34,053 nucleotides of DNA from Sedimentisphaerales bacterium (lineage in GTDB: Bacteria; Planctomycetota; Phycisphaerae; Sedimentisphaerales; Anaerohalosphaeraceae), in contig JAFGQP010000285.1 in assembly GCA_016935635.1 (NCBI GenBank), forward strand, positions 1 to 34,053, given 5' to 3'. Made by a program: the position numbers and the translations under genes. Shown in pieces: positions 20,001 to 26,459 of this stretch. Positions within the stretch are counted from its first letter, which is position 1. Each line of letters opens with the position of its first letter. The notes below the pieces were generated by a model that was given only the letters and a program-made list of their open reading frames with translations, was not told the DNA's origin and did not search any database.

Positions 20001-22743
20001 CGTTGCCGCCATTGCCGCCGGCAGCGCCGTTGCCGCCCCAGGCCCGGCAATTTTCAAACAGGGTATTTGAAATGACAGGCGAACTGTTCGGATCGCAGTA
20101 TATCGCCCCGCCGCGCCCTTCACCGCCATGGCCGCCATCTCCGCCATCCTGACCGCTGGCGCCGTTATTCTGATTGGGACTTTGACCGTTGGCCCCGTTG
20201 CTTGCATTTTGACCGATCGCTGCACAATTCCTGAATACACAGTGATTGATTGTCGGACTGGCTCCGCCGGTACAAAGAATCGCACCGCCCAGAGCATCCG
20301 CGCCGCTTGCTCCCGGCATCGTGGGAGCACCAGAAGGATTATTCACCGCCATGGCATTGATGATGGTTAAACCGTCAATCACCATCGTATTATCGTGCCC
20401 CTCAACAAACTCAAACGCTCGTCTGGGAGCATGATCGCCGCCGCCGCCGTCCGAGGCCTGACAATCAATCACCGTGGCCGCTACAACAGTCGGATCCTCA
20501 GGATTTTTACTGCGAATCGTGATATTTTTACCTACTAATTTAAACTCTCCCGGATTGTCCGGGTCGGGAACCATGATAGACGGCGACAGATTGCGATTCG
20601 CATCAAAATGGTAGGTGCCGGGATGAATCACAATGACATCGCCATTATTGGCAGCACTGACAGCCTCACCAATGGTGGCATATGGGAACGGAACTTCCAG
20701 CGTGCGAGCCGGAGGCGCCAATAAGATTTTATTTTCTTCCGATGCCGCTGTCAGATTCTGGGCCGCCGATTTATCGCGAACCAGAACAACATAATGATAA
20801 TAGCTTCCGGGTGCGGCACTATTCAGGCCGGTCTTGACAAATGTCGTTGCGGACTGCCAGCTGCTGCTTAATGCGGATGGATCGGCTGCATAGAGCGGAT
20901 CGGTTGTACTGGTGCATTCAAATTTATACTCCACACCGCTTTCATCGTAATGCGTTGCGGCTTCCATTGCAATTGAAGTCGAGCTGATTTTGCGCGGTCT
21001 GGCCTCCCACCGGGCCGGGCTGGGCGCCGGAGGCAGGGTGTCTGAACCCACCGAGGTTGTCGCAGAACTCGACACAGACCATTCCGTTTCATTCCTATTA
21101 ATGGATTTATCGCGTACCTTGCATTGGAAACTCAGGGTTGCGCCCTGAGGAACACTGGTGCACTGATACAGCGGGCTGTCCTGCCAGGCTGTACTGTCAA
21201 ACGCGTCGTTTTCAATGCAATCAAAGAAATACTCAACACCGGATTTGTCGTCAGCTTCGAGCGCCCGCATCACGATATGCGACATGCCGGTCGCCACAGG
21301 GGCAATATCCCATTGGGCCGGATTGGGCATGGGAGCGGCCATATCACCACCGCTGATTTGCTCGATAGCCGCCTCGACATTGACCAATGGGCGGGTAATA
21401 TCCGGGGCTTCTGTATCCGTGGTCGGAATACCGGTTAATTTGAAAAGCTGAACGACTTCGTTCTGTGTCAGATAGCTCCCTGTTTTTTCAAGACTGGCCT
21501 GCTGCAGCACGGCAATCACACCCGAGACATAAGGCGTCGCACAGGAAGTCCCGGCAAAACAACTCATCCAGTTGCCGGCATCGTAGCCGTTTACACCCAC
21601 AATATCACTGGTGGTGGTGCAATTGGCCGGGGCAAATACATCCAGGAGAATGCCGGTATTGGAATAGGGCATCACCATACCAGCCGCATTAATACCTTCA
21701 CCTACACCAGCAGCATCGGATACGGCACCCACAGCAATGGTATTAGAACAGGCAGCAGGCAATCCGATACCATCTTTAAAATAGTCATTACCAGAGGCAA
21801 CCACAACAATCATTCCCGCCTCAACACAGTTTTTAGCAGCCTGAGCTTCCAGGGGGACCAATGCATCCGCAAGTGCCTCGTCATTGACCGGGTAAGAAAT
21901 GCCCCAGCTATTGCTGACCACCAGAATCGGATTGGCCGGATCGTCATACTTGTGCGAAACACACCAGTCCCACGATGCCGCACCGCCATCGTTGGTCAGG
22001 CCGCCGGTTGCATCATCAGAAAACTTCAATGCGTAAATCTTGGCGTCCGGGGCGGCACCGCCGATATAATCCCCGGCTTCGATATAACTGCCCGCGGCGA
22101 CACCGGAAACACTGGTTCCGTGAGCCTGAGCCGCTCCCGGAAGTACGGGGGCGGGATCATTATCCATATTGCCAAAATCATACCCGCCGATAATTTTGCT
22201 GTTGGGGAATCCGCCATTGCCCAGGGCCGGGTGGCTGTAATCCATCGCGTCATCGACAATGGCAACAGCGACTCCTTTGCCTGTGTATTTTGTGCGATAG
22301 GTCAAGCCTTTAATCAGGGCAAGCCCCTGCTTCATCTGCTTGTACACAGGGACAACCGGCTGAATATAGCGAACATTGTTATCAGCAATCAGTTTGTCCA
22401 GCCCGGCCTCAGCAATAAACCCTGAAAACGCAGCGATATTGTCGTATTTATATCGCAGGGTAAATTCGCTGGTCGTCAGCGTGGACAGGACCGCATTCTG
22501 CTTTGTCTTGATGGCCGACTGCAGCGTTGCAAGCGATGATTTGGAATTCCAGTCGGTCGTGCTGCGGACCGCCTCCGGCTCAAATAAGCCGACGATCACA
22601 CGAACCTGACTTTGCCCCGAGGCAAAGCCGCTCTGGATTTTTGCTGCATCGGTAAACTTGGACGACCCATAATTGACAGCCGTCGCGCTGGATACCATCA
22701 TCAGGCCAGCCAGCAATACACACCACACACTCATACGATTCAT
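11041..22743 (-). CDS. Giant exported subtilisin / triple beta-helix / dockerin protein
   Basis: 3,900 residues from the ATG at 22743, chosen because GGAGGG (22748-22753) precedes it and a signal peptide then starts at residue 1 (cut after SSATA, about 22). Residues 45-130 resemble an I9-type propeptide. The S8 domain follows with D164 (AIVDDAMD), H208 (AHGTSVSG) and S400 (AGTSCATPYVSG), so the triad looks intact. Two Fn3-like modules follow (W...SGVEYxFxC pattern). Three beta-helix modules start at about 677, 1820 and 2735; each opens with a 'P(Y/T)...I/V..A...A..GD.(I/V)' segment and closes with G(I)(V/M)D(L/M)GYH. InlB-B-like linkers separate them. A dockerin-like EF-hand pair is at about 3487-3550, then further Fn3-like modules to the C-terminus. 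There is no membrane anchor or PEP-CTERM. It is probably secreted or surface-bound; whether it degrades or binds polymer is inference. Confidence 0.9.
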   Translation of the reverse strand: MNRMSVWCVLLAGLMMVSSATAVNYGSSKFTDAAKIQSGFASGQSQVRVIVGLFEPEAVRSTTDWNSKSSLATLQSAIKTKQNAVLSTLTTSEFTLRYKYDNIAAFSGFIAEAGLDKLIADNNVRYIQPVVPVYKQMKQGLALIKGLTYRTKYTGKGVAVAIVDDAMDYSHPALGNGGFPNSKIIGGYDFGNMDNDPAPVLPGAAQAHGTSVSGVAAGSYIEAGDYIGGAAPDAKIYALKFSDDATGGLTNDGGAASWDWCVSHKYDDPANPILVVSNSWGISYPVNDEALADALVPLEAQAAKNCVEAGMIVVVASGNDYFKDGIGLPAACSNTIAVGAVSDAAGVGEGINAAGMVMPYSNTGILLDVFAPANCTTTSDIVGVNGYDAGNWMSCFAGTSCATPYVSGVIAVLQQASLEKTGSYLTQNEVVQLFKLTGIPTTDTEAPDITRPLVNVEAAIEQISGGDMAAPMPNPAQWDIAPVATGMSHIVMRALEADDKSGVEYFFDCIENDAFDSTAWQDSPLYQCTSVPQGATLSFQCKVRDKSINRNETEWSVSSSATTSVGSDTLPPAPSPARWEARPRKISSTSIAMEAATHYDESGVEYKFECTSTTDPLYAADPSALSSSWQSATTFVKTGLNSAAPGSYYHYVVLVRDKSAAQNLTAASEENKILLAPPARTLEVPFPYATIGEAVSAANNGDVIVIHPGTYHFDANRNLSPSIMVPDPDNPGEFKLVGKNITIRSKNPEDPTVVAATVIDCQASDGGGGDHAPRRAFEFVEGHDNTMVIDGLTIINAMAVNNPSGAPTMPGASGADALGGAILCTGGASPTINHCVFRNCAAIGQNASNGANGQSPNQNNGASGQDGGDGGHGGEGRGGAIYCDPNSSPVISNTLFENCRAWGGNGAAGGNGGNGAGADDLEEGGYGGNGGAGGDAGFGGNAYGGAIYTDGNNTIVLKNVTINLCSLRVGVGSFGGNGGNGGDGKEGEGVPGNGGFGGWGGDGSSDGFYAYGAGIYYGPTSSITVEDCEFTGNTILRSEILTSQDYRGGDGGNGGGADGDGAQGGSGGHGGFGGNSGDGMIIGDGGDGGDGVDGGVGGNGGSGATGGDGGNPRGSQGSSGGAFRTTQTLGGASFYQYGCNITMTNTIIQDNESFWDYAGGDFLASAEFVIGDIIEEPNAIEHLVNYQSVPLTQKETPCVAVYEDCQFIGNTSALDGGALYSAPNCQITLRDCLFSENTVGVDRDPGNDFDGVGDGAGILWLGAQSQGMSSVSLFRAWSIMVDNEGNPMGTMGYYTVDSAFNLTAHTTVKDVIWGYLKDNRDQLKIAAIQVWQPVPLTPPAEIRFYDWYLMEFEWDALQGANTTIGYLDAEGVDFEDNIAVTNTTYHVSAGGGVHAYNMVPSDQTWVHFKDVNFSGNEGAYGAGAAIGRLIFTYEDSLVHENEAQNGGGLYLYESDVLLQNVTVFNNVATDVSQVGISGDGAGIYALDSSFLIRSCRMTNNRSDGFGAGLFIEGYGLNPEEDMDQMVRNCLINDNSSRFGGGGISANSAFVNLYNCTIADNVTTGLYAYGGGIGCFDAVVWLTNTIVWDNLGPYGNQIALGDPAQVGNPYVTLISSYSNLMGGFAEVYEAPGDPLWLDFGGNFGDDIEADDPLFVRVVDADSPLEVTYYLSQIESGQRAVSSCVNTGDPASLSLLDPDTFGYIGTTRSDHVPDTGIMDLGYHQNAALTVRDYVLTASVYIADRDPYGSLKAEWTPAGSMIVSESQDIAMIRQGTVVLLTAIPNDNYRVKRWIGTDDDTLTGNTNTITMSGNRTVQVEFELAVPRNRLVPTDYPTVNAALAAARDGDTVILAPRPNLPYTIVTETGDGLDLMGKSIIITSEDPNDPAVVANTVIDCQGSRYVPQRAFMIRRGEGPDTIIQGLTIRNALWIGELGQNAVIPNPPMPDDPTINPPPPPRANSGEDAIGDGFGGAILIDNGSSPIIRNCVFYNCQVVAAWGGDGANGRTPAEGSNEDGQSGGHGGIGQGNGYGGAIAILDKSSPLIQNCIFTENRALGGCGGIGGNGSNADGSGRESWGGDGGYGIGDGIGGAIYAEEQCDAVITNCVFDDNYARQGIPGTGGAKGSGAEYPDPYNPSTPGSNGFAVSYGMIRGGAITLGKGATSSVIDCVFDGNKAFESDYLNTVYIIGEQEVTQTSEEYQFLTRGGAITVDPNSTIENFSNLIIKNSGGCALDIGSGTQIYVKDCVFENNYDWERTFLDFYLEPEQVLQLYEQYYPEALTISAGAVFINEDCQNVIFENCTFNKNYSKSYGGAINAKSDFTAINCSFGANEAQANGGAIDMYYYIPDPNTYTLEMTLTGCTFADNKAGNWGGAIHTQNFEAAFNQCYFINNTAWSGGAMHLSEGSIQVGNSLFSGNSATGLSYFHRAVSGEGFGGALACLNTSATIVDTVFVENRAESGQGQGGAIALVSGNAIIKHQLDNCLLADNYAKLTGGAVAMTNGVSPSFNNCTIVGNTTDGQGGGLFISNSSQATLTNSILSGNGSFAVYEQPSSADAKVNNCLFYGNPNGDYFNAQTASALTVPQLNAIAGNAANLAANPLFAVGVLGDYYLNPSSPAINAGNGTALSFGLNTYTTNTSISPAVLDGGIVDLGYHYYNAANANIMPRFTLTAYVQDNRGVVTPSSQIYYMGQKATLTADIQSDYIITGWSGGTVNDGSDEAVNHVMMTSNKTITVLVRQKQTYLVGGSSPFTEVQQAIDVAQDGDTIMVMPGRYNPGVGTSGDYDASLVTISLNGKKLKITGSNPADEEVVRATAFENYEFSLINTPEEAIIEGITLRSGQMYIIAGSPTIRNMIFEECRWTGGNPTKTLNCGGGVVDGADGGSVLGGAVTILESSPKFIHCSFENNSVQGGNGQNGAGGCEAHPTGGDGGWPGRAYGGAVYAGFSSNVIFDHCTFTGNEALGGTGGNGGVGATIGGTQYHGGRGGGMIWPDSIENSYDSFGSWWDGWEEGDKYYFYSSMFGTYDYDVWARWFGWTKWKNWEEFLASEDYANAMTTTPKPDGYEEYWRYSGYGGAVYCAYDTTAKFVGCVFADNATDGSLSGIGDEIEPTPNRQLDLPTAGGAVFALQDCALEFTDCQFNNNTADRTTVELPLTFNTSFGGAIAYENACNVVFTRCDFNNNEAAVGGGLYAYKSQTTVADCNSFDNYAYAGSGIYAEYDTIEITNTRFVRNEAVTPPANVIPGEGENDPPVIYETLAAAGQGGGLFVGNAELKLSHSVFTTNLADISGGGIYLAGEDPVDSSIFNCLFDNNVGRRDGGGASVNWFVTSNFANCTFANNKSTGRGGDYSDPGSGGGLYCAYGSNVNILDSIFWDNTAADGIQITVGTGFIYDPRPATLSISYSDVQGGNTVSSVRVASGSTLNWGVGNINADPGFQVHPDGLGNYYLNQTGPCISTGSVPAGSIGLETYTTNILGGLDKGIVDMGYHYPLQQGTSTCVMTDLVMNGQVGLDDLAILVQYWMFGCSDINTWCGGSDFNYDSQVDFDDMSILSRCWLEADNEAPIAPAWALIDPILAPFNTYNQLVLTGQPTRDNWFPENQLQYRFLCIDPVDGPDSGWLTDPAYVVTGLTFGRQYKFQYQVLDPMDNISIAAVELTGIPGTQYFPQPDPLNPVPNPIMLWDVPPAAMDETRITMTALEITDPENLGLEYEFQRYVGDVAIGSPAATFKVQNIDPGSTGLNTFYSATPWVFTDTGLITGQIYTYRVRCRYGNTLNTWTQLSIEASATPQVVDNEPPLPNPAVLTSATKVNVNGIWYHLVVAQEADDDSDVEYQFECVVGNSLDGNNAIWRNADNVADMPNNPNGTAPTPNVIWVQVDSQFAGYQYRVRYRDRSPLQNTGQWSEPLQAQ
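12090..12280 (-). other. Dockerin-like EF-hand pair, internal
   Basis: Two calcium-loop-like segments, MNGQVGLDDLAILVQYW and FNYDSQVDFDDMSILSRCW, are separated by a Cys-containing spacer. This is the duplicated F-hand layout of type I dockerins and matches the form common in Phycisphaerae secreted proteins. The first loop is degenerate (starts with N rather than DxN). About 350 residues follow it, so it is not terminal. Confidence 0.8.
12290..14540 (-). other. Beta-helix module 3 of the giant protein
   Basis: The module opens with FTEVQQAIDVAQDGDTIMVM and ends with GIVDMGYHYP. It is shorter and more diverged than modules 1 and 2 (LKITGSNPADEEVVRATAF at the matching place). It carries an unusual aromatic insert rich in Trp, Tyr and Asp (about 13560-13790). 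Confidence 0.8.
14780..17286 (-). other. Beta-helix module 2 of the giant protein
   Basis: The module opens with YPTVNAALAAARDGDTVILA and ends with GIVDLGYHYYN. The segment after the opening (IIITSEDPNDPAVVANTVID) closely matches module 1 (ITIRSKNPEDPTVVAATVID), showing internal duplication. An InlB-B-like linker (about 17290-17560) separates it from module 1. Confidence 0.8.
17575..20721 (-). other. Beta-helix module 1 of the giant protein
   Basis: The module opens with PYATIGEAVSAANNGDVIVI and ends with GIMDLGYHQN. It contains many GGAIY/GGGL/NCxF rungs of a right-handed parallel beta-helix and long Gly/Asn/Asp inserts. It is about 1,050 residues, the longest of the three. Confidence 0.8.
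19420..20160 (-). repeat. Gly/Asn/Asp-rich low-complexity tracts (GGNGGxGG)
   Basis: Inside beta-helix module 1, the coding DNA is dominated by imperfect 'ccgccgttgccgcc'-type triplet runs (minus strand GGCGGCAAYGGCGGC), encoding GGNGGNGGDGG-like loops between rungs. Similar shorter tracts occur at about 13800-14040 and 16480-16760. They are probably loop expansions by slippage or unequal exchange. Confidence 0.75.
21478..22320 (-). other. Peptidase S8 (subtilase) domain of the giant protein
   Basis: The Asp, His and Ser boxes appear in the canonical order, with NSWG (after ILVVS) and the oxyanion-hole Asn in VVVASGND. The domain would be a working serine protease after propeptide removal. 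It may cut partner proteins, other surface proteins, or the polypeptide itself. Confidence 0.9.
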
Positions 22744-23244
22744 GACACCCTCCATACGGAAATAAGTCCTGATTCTCATATTCGCCTTTCCGATCACATT
22801 CCAAAAAACACAAGACGTCCCTGCCTGAACAGGCGCTGTCAGGGATTATCGATTGTCTCTTAGAATCGGAAAAAGTCCCCATTGAGATTAAGCGGAAATT
22901 AGCAGAAACACGCTGAAAAGTCAAGAAGAATATAGAGTTACAACTCTCGATAGCCTATAAATATCCGATATTATAGGACGTTTTTGTTTCGTTCTATTTA
23001 CATCATTTCTGGACCCCCAAATGACCAATAACTATTTCGTTCCCACTATTAGTAACTGATTTGCTAATCCCATTTCAAATAAAATCTGATTTTTTTGAAA
23101 ATTTTTAGATTTTTCTTCACTTTTTTTCAAAATTTGATATACCCTTCACGATTTTATTTGTCTTACCGCAGAATCCGGCCGAGTAATCATGAAGCAAACC
23201 CCGGAATTATGAGGCATTAAAGACAGAGTTAAACTGGAAATAAT
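22744..23244. other. Intergenic region between the giant gene and aroA
   Basis: About 500 bases, A/T-rich, without a credible ORF; it must hold the divergent promoters. AGAGTT-AC-AACTCT (22934-22947) and the near-palindrome CCTATAAATATC/GATATTATAGG (22954-22977) lie about 200 bases upstream of the giant gene; the latter contains a minus-strand TATAAT (22970-22975) with no convincing -35. TTTTGAAAA (23093-23101) and TTTTCAAAA (23124-23132) form a weak inverted repeat on the aroA side. No RNA gene was recognised. Confidence 0.5.
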
Positions 23245-24531
23245 GTGCATATAAATGCTCTAAAATCAAGGCTTTCAGGCAAGGTCGCAATACCTGCCTC
23301 CAAATCCCACACCATTCGGTCTGTGGCGATTGCCGCTTTGGCAGATGGACAGAGCATCATTCGCAATCCTCTTTATTCTCACGATACCCTGTCTTGTGTG
23401 AGCACATATCGTTCTCTGGGAGCGACTATCGATACAACTGATCCTCTACAATGGATTGTTCAGGGAATCTGCGGAGAAATCAGCTTCAAGAATACGACTA
23501 TTGATGTCGGAAACTCTGGAACCACCCTTGCCATTGCGCTGGGTTCCGCAAGCCTTGCTGATCCCAATAAAGAAGTGATTTTTACAGGCGACTACCAGAT
23601 ACAAAACCGACCAGTTGGTTCTCTTTGCAGAGCATTAACTCAGCTTGGAGCAAGCTGTATCGCCGTGAAAAACAATGATTGTGCGCCAGTTCAGGTCAAA
23701 GGGCAGCTTTCCGGCGGCAAAGTCAGTATTCATTGCCCAACCAGTCAATATCTCAGCAGTCTGCTACTGGCATGTCCGCTTGCTGATGGGGATACCGAAA
23801 TCGAAGTACCCCTGCTGTACGAACCTGACTACGCTAAAATGACTCTGGATTGGCTTGATAAACAAGGCATCCGCTATTCGCGTCAGGAAATGGCACATTT
23901 TTCTATTTCTGGACACCAAAAATACACCTCTTTTAACTTACCGGTCGCCGCTGATTTTTCCAGTGCAACCTTTTTTCTATGTGCCGGGGCACTGCTGGCC
24001 GATGAACTGACTCTGACAGGTCTGGATTTTTCCGACAGCCAGCCGGATAAAGCGGTGGTGGATTATTTACAGCAAATGGGTGCAGAGATCACCATCAGCA
24101 CCGAGGGCGTCCGCATACATCAATCGTCTCTGAGAGGAGTTGATATCGATATGAACCGGACTCCAGACGCCCTGCCGGCCATGGCCGTGACGGCGGCTTT
24201 TGCATCCGGAACAACGCGTTTGCTCAATGTCCCGCAGGCCCGTAACAAGGAAACTGACCGCATCGCCTGTATGGCCAAAGAGTTAACAAAATTGGGTGCA
24301 GACATCGAAGAATTACCCGATGGCATGGTGATTCGCGGCGGCAAGAGGCTGCATCCTGCCTCCCTGCATGGCTATGATGACCATCGGATTGTCATGGCCT
24401 GTGCCATCGCCGGGATGTGCCTTGAAGACGGCCCATTGACTGTCGATACTGCCGAAGCCGCCGGCGTCACATTTCCCGATTTTGTCCCGCTGATGAACAG
24501 CATCGGCGCTAAGATTACCCTGTCTAAGTAA
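23245..24531 (+). CDS. aroA: 3-phosphoshikimate 1-carboxyvinyltransferase (EPSP synthase) AroA
   Basis: AroA joins PEP to shikimate-3-phosphate, the sixth shikimate-pathway step. 428 residues, normal length, starting at GTG 23245 (the nearby ATG is out of frame) with weak SD CTGGAA. Substrate residues line up: K20/R25 (SKSHTIR), R122 (QNRPVGSL), TSQ 166-168, D308 (RTPDALPAM), NKETDR 334-339 and DDHR 378-381. Two places differ from the E. coli enzyme as I recall it: NAGTAMR is here GNSGTTLA without the Arg, and the Lys before TFPDY is Val (VTFPDF); the second occurs in other class II-like enzymes. A PEPCK-like gene and an aroC-like gene follow on the same strand, with gaps of about 80 bases each. 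Confidence 0.93.
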   Translation: MHINALKSRLSGKVAIPASKSHTIRSVAIAALADGQSIIRNPLYSHDTLSCVSTYRSLGATIDTTDPLQWIVQGICGEISFKNTTIDVGNSGTTLAIALGSASLADPNKEVIFTGDYQIQNRPVGSLCRALTQLGASCIAVKNNDCAPVQVKGQLSGGKVSIHCPTSQYLSSLLLACPLADGDTEIEVPLLYEPDYAKMTLDWLDKQGIRYSRQEMAHFSISGHQKYTSFNLPVAADFSSATFFLCAGALLADELTLTGLDFSDSQPDKAVVDYLQQMGAEITISTEGVRIHQSSLRGVDIDMNRTPDALPAMAVTAAFASGTTRLLNVPQARNKETDRIACMAKELTKLGADIEELPDGMVIRGGKRLHPASLHGYDDHRIVMACAIAGMCLEDGPLTVDTAEAAGVTFPDFVPLMNSIGAKITLSK

Positions 24532-24609
24532 AATAATGAACCATTTATGGAGTTTATCCGTACACTTTCACTGCGCGTACCGAGATAAGAAAGGTTAAGG
24601 AATCCAATC

Positions 24610-26376
24610 ATGAATCAAAAACGATTTGAAATCGAAGGCCGCCAAATAATCCTTCATACCCCCGGTTCCATTTGTACCACCGCCGGTGAATTGCTTCATA
24701 GTGAGATCTTTGCCAAGGTAGTCCATTTATACTGCAAAACGCTTCAAAAGCAGGACTCTCCGGCATGGACTCTTTTTTCGAGTTTGCTGGGACAGGATTG
24801 TTCAGCCAATATTATCGCCCTGCTGATTCAGCTTGCCGATATTTCACTGGCCGATTTGTCGGAAAACCAGCCGGAACTGAAACCATTACTGGACCGACCC
24901 AATCGTCTTCGACTTCACGAATTTGTCGAAGGGCTGTATGACTTCTGGCGCTCGTTTGACCGGTTTATGATTCTGCATTCCGAACCCGGCAAGAGCAGTT
25001 TTGAACGTCGCCCCTATCGATCATTTAACGTCACCGTGGAAACGTTGACGCATATTATTCGGGGCACTTATCGCGATATCTGTGAAAATATTACCGGTGA
25101 TCACCCGCGTATCTATCGCCAGGTTTCAGCCGGCTGCGATATCGGTCTGATTGCCGTACCGCGTTTGACCACCCTGCCAGACAAATATGCCGCGTCCCTG
25201 AATCAGATTCCTTTCATTCGTCAGGTCTGGATTGCACCGCCGATGATTATCGACCCTCCGATGAACAAACGTACGGGTGAATTTAAAAAAGTAGAACAGA
25301 ATCCGATTGATGGATTGACGCTGGATGCAGCCAACTGGATATGCTACCCTGCCCAGGTTGGCCCCATGGTCATTTTTGTTTATTTCCATCAGCGCATGAT
25401 TGATTTGGGATGCGCGCTGTCGAACCTGTTTGAGCTGGCTACCGATGAACAAATCGCCAAAGGCCCTGATGCAATTTATTTATTCGGCACTGATCCGGAA
25501 TTCATGAAACAATATGGAACAATGCCGACCGTCTTTCATGAGGACCATCAGCACAATCTTCTGGTAGCGGCAGTTCCCTGTGAACCGCAGTACGGTTACT
25601 TCGGATACCTTAAAAAGATGGTGCTGACGCTTCACAATATCGCCATGATGAAAAAAGGCCGGATGCCCTATCACGGGGCCATGGTGCGCATCACCCTGAA
25701 AAACGGCAAATCGGCCAATATCGTTTTGATCGGCGACACCGCGACCGGCAAATCCGAATCGCTGGAAGCATTTCGGCATATCGGAAAAGAATTCATCCGC
25801 GAACTGCGCATCATTGCCGATGACATGGGTTCCTTTGAAGTTGATCCCGAAGGCATCATTCGCGGTTATGGCACTGAAATCGGTGCGTTTGTCCGGCTTG
25901 ACGATCTCCAGGCCGGATATGCCTTTGAACAAATCGACCGCGCCATCATCATGAGCCCTCAGAAGATTAATGCCCGCGTCGTGCTGCCTGTCACCAACCT
26001 GGACGAGGTGCTGCACGGATATGCGGTGGACTATATCTTATATGCCAACAATTATGAACAAGTCGACCAGGAACATCCCGTTCTTGAACAATTTGACAGT
26101 CCGCAAAAAGCCATTCAGACATTCCGGGAGGGTGCCAGCATGAGCAAAGGCACAACCACCTCTTCAGGTCTGGTCCACAATTATTATGCCAATATTTTTG
26201 GCCCTCCGCAGTATAAATCGCTTCACGACAAACTGGCTAACGAGCTGTTCCAGACAGCCTATGCCAGAGGATTATTTATCGGACAGATGCGAACCCGGCT
26301 GGGTATCGACGGCTATGAATCCTCGGGTCCGCAAGAAGCGGCCAGGGCCCTGTTTGAACAAATTTCAAAGAAGTAA
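24610..26376 (+). CDS. PEP carboxykinase-like P-loop protein (PEPCK/HPr-kinase fold)
   Basis: 588 residues from the ATG at 24610, with AAGGA at 24597-24601. The nucleotide-binding P-loop is GDTATGKS (375-382), followed by a metal-binding ADDMGSF (403-409) and RGYGTEIGAFVRLDD. This order (P-loop, then DD about 25 residues on) matches PEPCK and HPr-kinase-type folds. The full-length layout, including YHGAMV before the P-loop and KGTTT...GLV near the end, matches as I recall a family of about 580 residues in Clostridia annotated as phosphoenolpyruvate carboxykinase. The N-terminal 330 residues are not recognised. It is not the classical PckA (GLSGTGKT, WGDDE). Actual reaction unknown; a decarboxylating or carboxylating PEP enzyme is the usual label, a kinase is possible. 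Confidence 0.7.
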   Translation: MNQKRFEIEGRQIILHTPGSICTTAGELLHSEIFAKVVHLYCKTLQKQDSPAWTLFSSLLGQDCSANIIALLIQLADISLADLSENQPELKPLLDRPNRLRLHEFVEGLYDFWRSFDRFMILHSEPGKSSFERRPYRSFNVTVETLTHIIRGTYRDICENITGDHPRIYRQVSAGCDIGLIAVPRLTTLPDKYAASLNQIPFIRQVWIAPPMIIDPPMNKRTGEFKKVEQNPIDGLTLDAANWICYPAQVGPMVIFVYFHQRMIDLGCALSNLFELATDEQIAKGPDAIYLFGTDPEFMKQYGTMPTVFHEDHQHNLLVAAVPCEPQYGYFGYLKKMVLTLHNIAMMKKGRMPYHGAMVRITLKNGKSANIVLIGDTATGKSESLEAFRHIGKEFIRELRIIADDMGSFEVDPEGIIRGYGTEIGAFVRLDDLQAGYAFEQIDRAIIMSPQKINARVVLPVTNLDEVLHGYAVDYILYANNYEQVDQEHPVLEQFDSPQKAIQTFREGASMSKGTTTSSGLVHNYYANIFGPPQYKSLHDKLANELFQTAYARGLFIGQMRTRLGIDGYESSGPQEAARALFEQISKK

Positions 26377-26459
26377 GACAAACAGGTCTTCACAAGATAG
26401 CTCTTTTCGGGTATAAGAATGATTCTTTATATAGAAACCTTTTTCTTTGGAGGCCAGCT

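Noticed and set aside
13800-20160. Possible CRISPR or tandem-repeat array in the ccgcc-rich DNA
   Set aside because: The repeats stay in one open frame, vary in length and have no unique spacers; they encode Gly-rich loops.
25480-26016. 178-residue minus ORF over the PEPCK-like gene
   Set aside because: Antisense shadow without motif or SD.
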